Positions 5,216-6,328 of a DNA stretch of 6,328 nt are shown one piece after another. The notes beneath the pieces were generated by a model. It saw only the letters and a program-made list of their open reading frames with translations, was not told where the DNA came from and searched no databases. The position numbers and the translations under genes are program-made. How positions within the stretch are numbered: position 1 is the stretch's first letter; each line of letters opens with the position of its first letter. The DNA comes from JBHHYS01 sp046757645 (lineage in GTDB: Bacteria > Acidobacteriota > Terriglobia > Acidiferrales > 2-02-FULL-67-57): assembly GCA_046757645.1 (NCBI GenBank), contig JBHHYS010000120.1, forward strand, positions 1 through 6,328, written 5' to 3'.

Positions 5216-5922
5216 GGTTTCGGCTTCTCAAAAATCAAGAAGTAGAACTTCCGGTTGTCGCGCGGGCGCACGAACCCCGGCTCTGTGCGGAGAAACCGGA
5301 AGCCGTTGCGGGCGGCGTCTTCGCGGACCAGCGCGGCGGGGATGCGGTGGCGGCGGTAGTAGGTAGTACGCTTTTGGCCGGGGGCGATGGCCCCGTCAAT
5401 GATTCCCAGGCGCCCGCCTGGCTTGAGGGCGCGATAAACGCCCTGCAACATCGCATCATAGTGATGCATTTCGTGGTAGGCGTTTACGATCAGTGCGGCG
5501 TCCAGGGTTTCGGGTGGCAGGCGCGGATCGTCGCGGGCGCCCAGGAGGGTCTCGACCCGGTTCAGCCGTGCCCGCTCGGCCCGCTGGCGCACGATGGCGA
5601 GCGTTTTTTCGTCAATGTCAACTGCGTAGACGCGTCCGCTGGCTCCCACCCGCCGGGCCAGGTGGAAAGTGAAGTAACCCCGCCCGCTGCCGATGTCGGC
5701 CACCACGCTGCCGGCCTGGATGCCCAACGCATCCAGTACTTCTTGCGGCCGCTGCCAGGCGTCGCGCTTGGCGGTGCTTTGTTGGGAGGCGAGCCCGGCA
5801 GGAAGCAGCAGGGTGAGAAGGAGCAAAGGAAGCAAAGCAGGGAGACGACACAGAGCAGGCAGGCGACGCTGCGGGTGGTACCGCAGGGCAAGCTCCGACA
5901 GTGGCTGACGGCTTGTGAGCAC
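5212..5922 (-). CDS. exported or membrane-anchored class I SAM-dependent methyltransferase
   Basis: A 236-residue protein from GTG 5922. Residues about 21-46 are a basic then leucine-rich segment (LPALCRLPALLPLLLLTLLL) ending PAGLASQQ, which looks like a signal peptide or N-terminal anchor. The first cysteine is before the core, so it is not a lipoprotein. The rest is a Rossmann methyltransferase: motif I VVADIGSGRGYF (73-84), the acidic ribose-binding strand VYAVDID (98-104), DAALIVNAYHEM (141-152), and RALKPGGRLGIID (164-176). The opening RDAWQRPQEVLDALGIQAG is characteristic of a group of predicted exported methyltransferases in environmental bacteria. The substrate is unknown. SAM is cytoplasmic, so the export signal is puzzling. 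Start choice is uncertain: ribosome-site support for GTG 5922 is weak, and TTG codons at residues 30 and 33 would lose most of the leader. It is convergent with tadA, with the stops overlapping by four bases. Confidence 0.82.
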   Translation of the reverse strand: MLTSRQPLSELALRYHPQRRLPALCRLPALLPLLLLTLLLPAGLASQQSTAKRDAWQRPQEVLDALGIQAGSVVADIGSGRGYFTFHLARRVGASGRVYAVDIDEKTLAIVRQRAERARLNRVETLLGARDDPRLPPETLDAALIVNAYHEMHHYDAMLQGVYRALKPGGRLGIIDGAIAPGQKRTTYYRRHRIPAALVREDAARNGFRFLRTEPGFVRPRDNRKFYFLIFEKPKP

Positions 5923-5964
5923 AGTCTCTGTCCAGTGCGGGCTCAGCCGGCCTAGCGCCCTCTG

Positions 5965-5992
5965 GTTATTGCAAGCTGTGAGCCGTTGTCAA
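5965..5992 (-). promoter_or_regulatory. candidate sigma70-type promoter for the exported methyltransferase
   Basis: On the minus strand a perfect TTGACA (5992-5987) is followed after 16 bases by AATAAC (5970-5965), which matches four of six -10 positions. Transcription would begin near 5958, some 36 bases before the GTG at 5922. It lies in the 103-base gap after the GIY-YIG gene, so the methyltransferase probably has its own transcript. Prediction is by eye only. Confidence 0.5.
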
Positions 5993-6014
5993 ACTGGCGG
6001 AGGGGGTGGGAATC

Positions 6015-6033
6015 GTGAATGCTTCTCATTCAC
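6015..6033. repeat. perfect hairpin over the stop of the GIY-YIG gene
   Basis: GTGAATG (6015-6021) and CATTCAC (6027-6033) are exact reverse complements around the 5-base loop CTTCT. The stop codon of the minus-strand GIY-YIG gene (6026-6028) lies in it. On the minus strand the stem is followed by GATTCCC, with no T-run, so it is at best a weak terminator. It may instead be the edge of the repeat-like sequence that follows. Confidence 0.55.
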
Positions 6034-6316
6034 CCTGAGTGAGACCTGGGTCGAGTCGAAGGGAACCCGCCACCAATCGACTCTTTTTCTCGCGGCTCCA
6101 GCCCTTCAGCCGAGCCTCCAGTGCTCTGACCTGTGGGTAGCTTGCGCACCGTTCAAACCAGACCAGACGAACCGGTTTCCGGAGACGTGTATGTCTTGCG
6201 CCCCATCCGGCATTGTGCTCCTGAAGACGATCATCGAGGTCCGTGGCCACGCCAACATAGTAGCTGCCGTCGGCACACTCGAGGGCATAGCAGGACCAGC
6301 CCTTCGAGTCGCTCAT
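6026..6316 (-). CDS. small GIY-YIG nuclease-domain protein
   Basis: A 96-residue protein made almost entirely of one GIY-YIG domain of the stand-alone UPF0213/YhbQ-like type. The two signature elements are CYALECADGSYYVGVATDLD (9-28), with YAL in place of GIY and YVG in place of YIG. Arg30 and His34-Asn35 in DDRLQEHNAG fill the conserved catalytic positions, KPVRLVWFE (47-55) is the next strand, and Glu67 in ALEARLKGW is the likely metal-binding acid. Proteins of this group are thought to cut DNA, but their biological role is poorly defined. ATG at 6316-6314 is preferred over the adjacent TTG at 6319. The frame is still open at the window edge, so a longer N-terminus cannot be excluded, but the domain is complete from this start. 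The last dozen residues are encoded in repeat-like DNA and do not look like part of the domain. Confidence 0.85.
   Translation of the reverse strand: MSDSKGWSCYALECADGSYYVGVATDLDDRLQEHNAGWGARHTRLRKPVRLVWFERCASYPQVRALEARLKGWSREKKSRLVAGSLRLDPGLTQGE
6029..6064. repeat. possible dispersed intergenic repeat at the end of the GIY-YIG gene
   Basis: The plus strand has TTCACCCTGAGTGAG (6029-6043) and, after a short spacer, CGAGTCGAAGGG (6052-6063). This resembles the widespread CACCCTGAGCGAAGTCGAAGGG-type intergenic repeat, with an imperfect inverted arrangement (CCCT against AGGG at the outer ends). The GIY-YIG reading frame runs through it, giving the tail SLRLDPGLTQGE. The repeat identity is recalled, not searched. 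Confidence 0.4.
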
Positions 6317-6328
6317 CAAGATTCGCTC

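Noticed and set aside
5347..5955. 202-codon plus-strand frame opposite the methyltransferase
   Set aside because: It is antisense to a gene with clear SAM-binding motifs and has no motif of its own.

Overview
The window is GC-rich, densely coding bacterial DNA from a single chromosome-like neighbourhood. No phage, plasmid, CRISPR or secretion genes are visible. The mix of genes (a LutB/LutC pair, an exported PEGA-TPR protein, an exported SAM methyltransferase, TadA) and the sequence style fit Acidobacteriota or a similar GC-rich, mostly environmental phylum. That assignment is an inference from gene types, because there is no rRNA or other marker to fix it.

Layout from left to right. (1) 2-993, plus strand: the C-terminal end of a lutB-like gene, cut by the window edge, is translationally coupled (ATGA overlap) to a complete lutC-like gene. 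Together they are the tail of a lactate-oxidation operon. (2) 990-1305: a 312-base stretch with no intact gene. Its left part, read on the minus strand, is a decayed C-terminus of a DUF429-type protein interrupted by an in-frame TAG. Its right part has a strong hairpin and segments resembling dispersed intergenic repeats. (3) 1306-2097, minus strand: an atypical short-chain dehydrogenase/reductase that lacks the usual catalytic Tyr and Lys. (4) 2098-2189: a divergent promoter region. (5) 2190-4680, plus strand: a 55-residue DUF2892-type membrane protein, an isoprenylcysteine-methyltransferase-like membrane protein, and a large exported protein with a PEGA domain and TPR-like helices. (6) 4739-5215, plus strand: tadA, the essential tRNA A34 deaminase. 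(7) 5212-5922, minus strand: a class I SAM methyltransferase with an N-terminal signal or anchor. It meets tadA tail to tail, the two stop codons sharing one CTAG. (8) 6026-6316, minus strand: a small GIY-YIG nuclease-domain protein whose last codons lie in repeat-like DNA.

The genes do not form one obvious pathway. The supported groupings are lutB-lutC, and possibly the 2190-4680 run as an envelope-related transcription unit. I see no convincing new multi-gene system. The points most worth a second look are the DUF429 remnant, the SDR with a rewritten active site, the exported methyltransferase, and the repeat-like DNA at 1134-1305 and at the end of the GIY-YIG gene.
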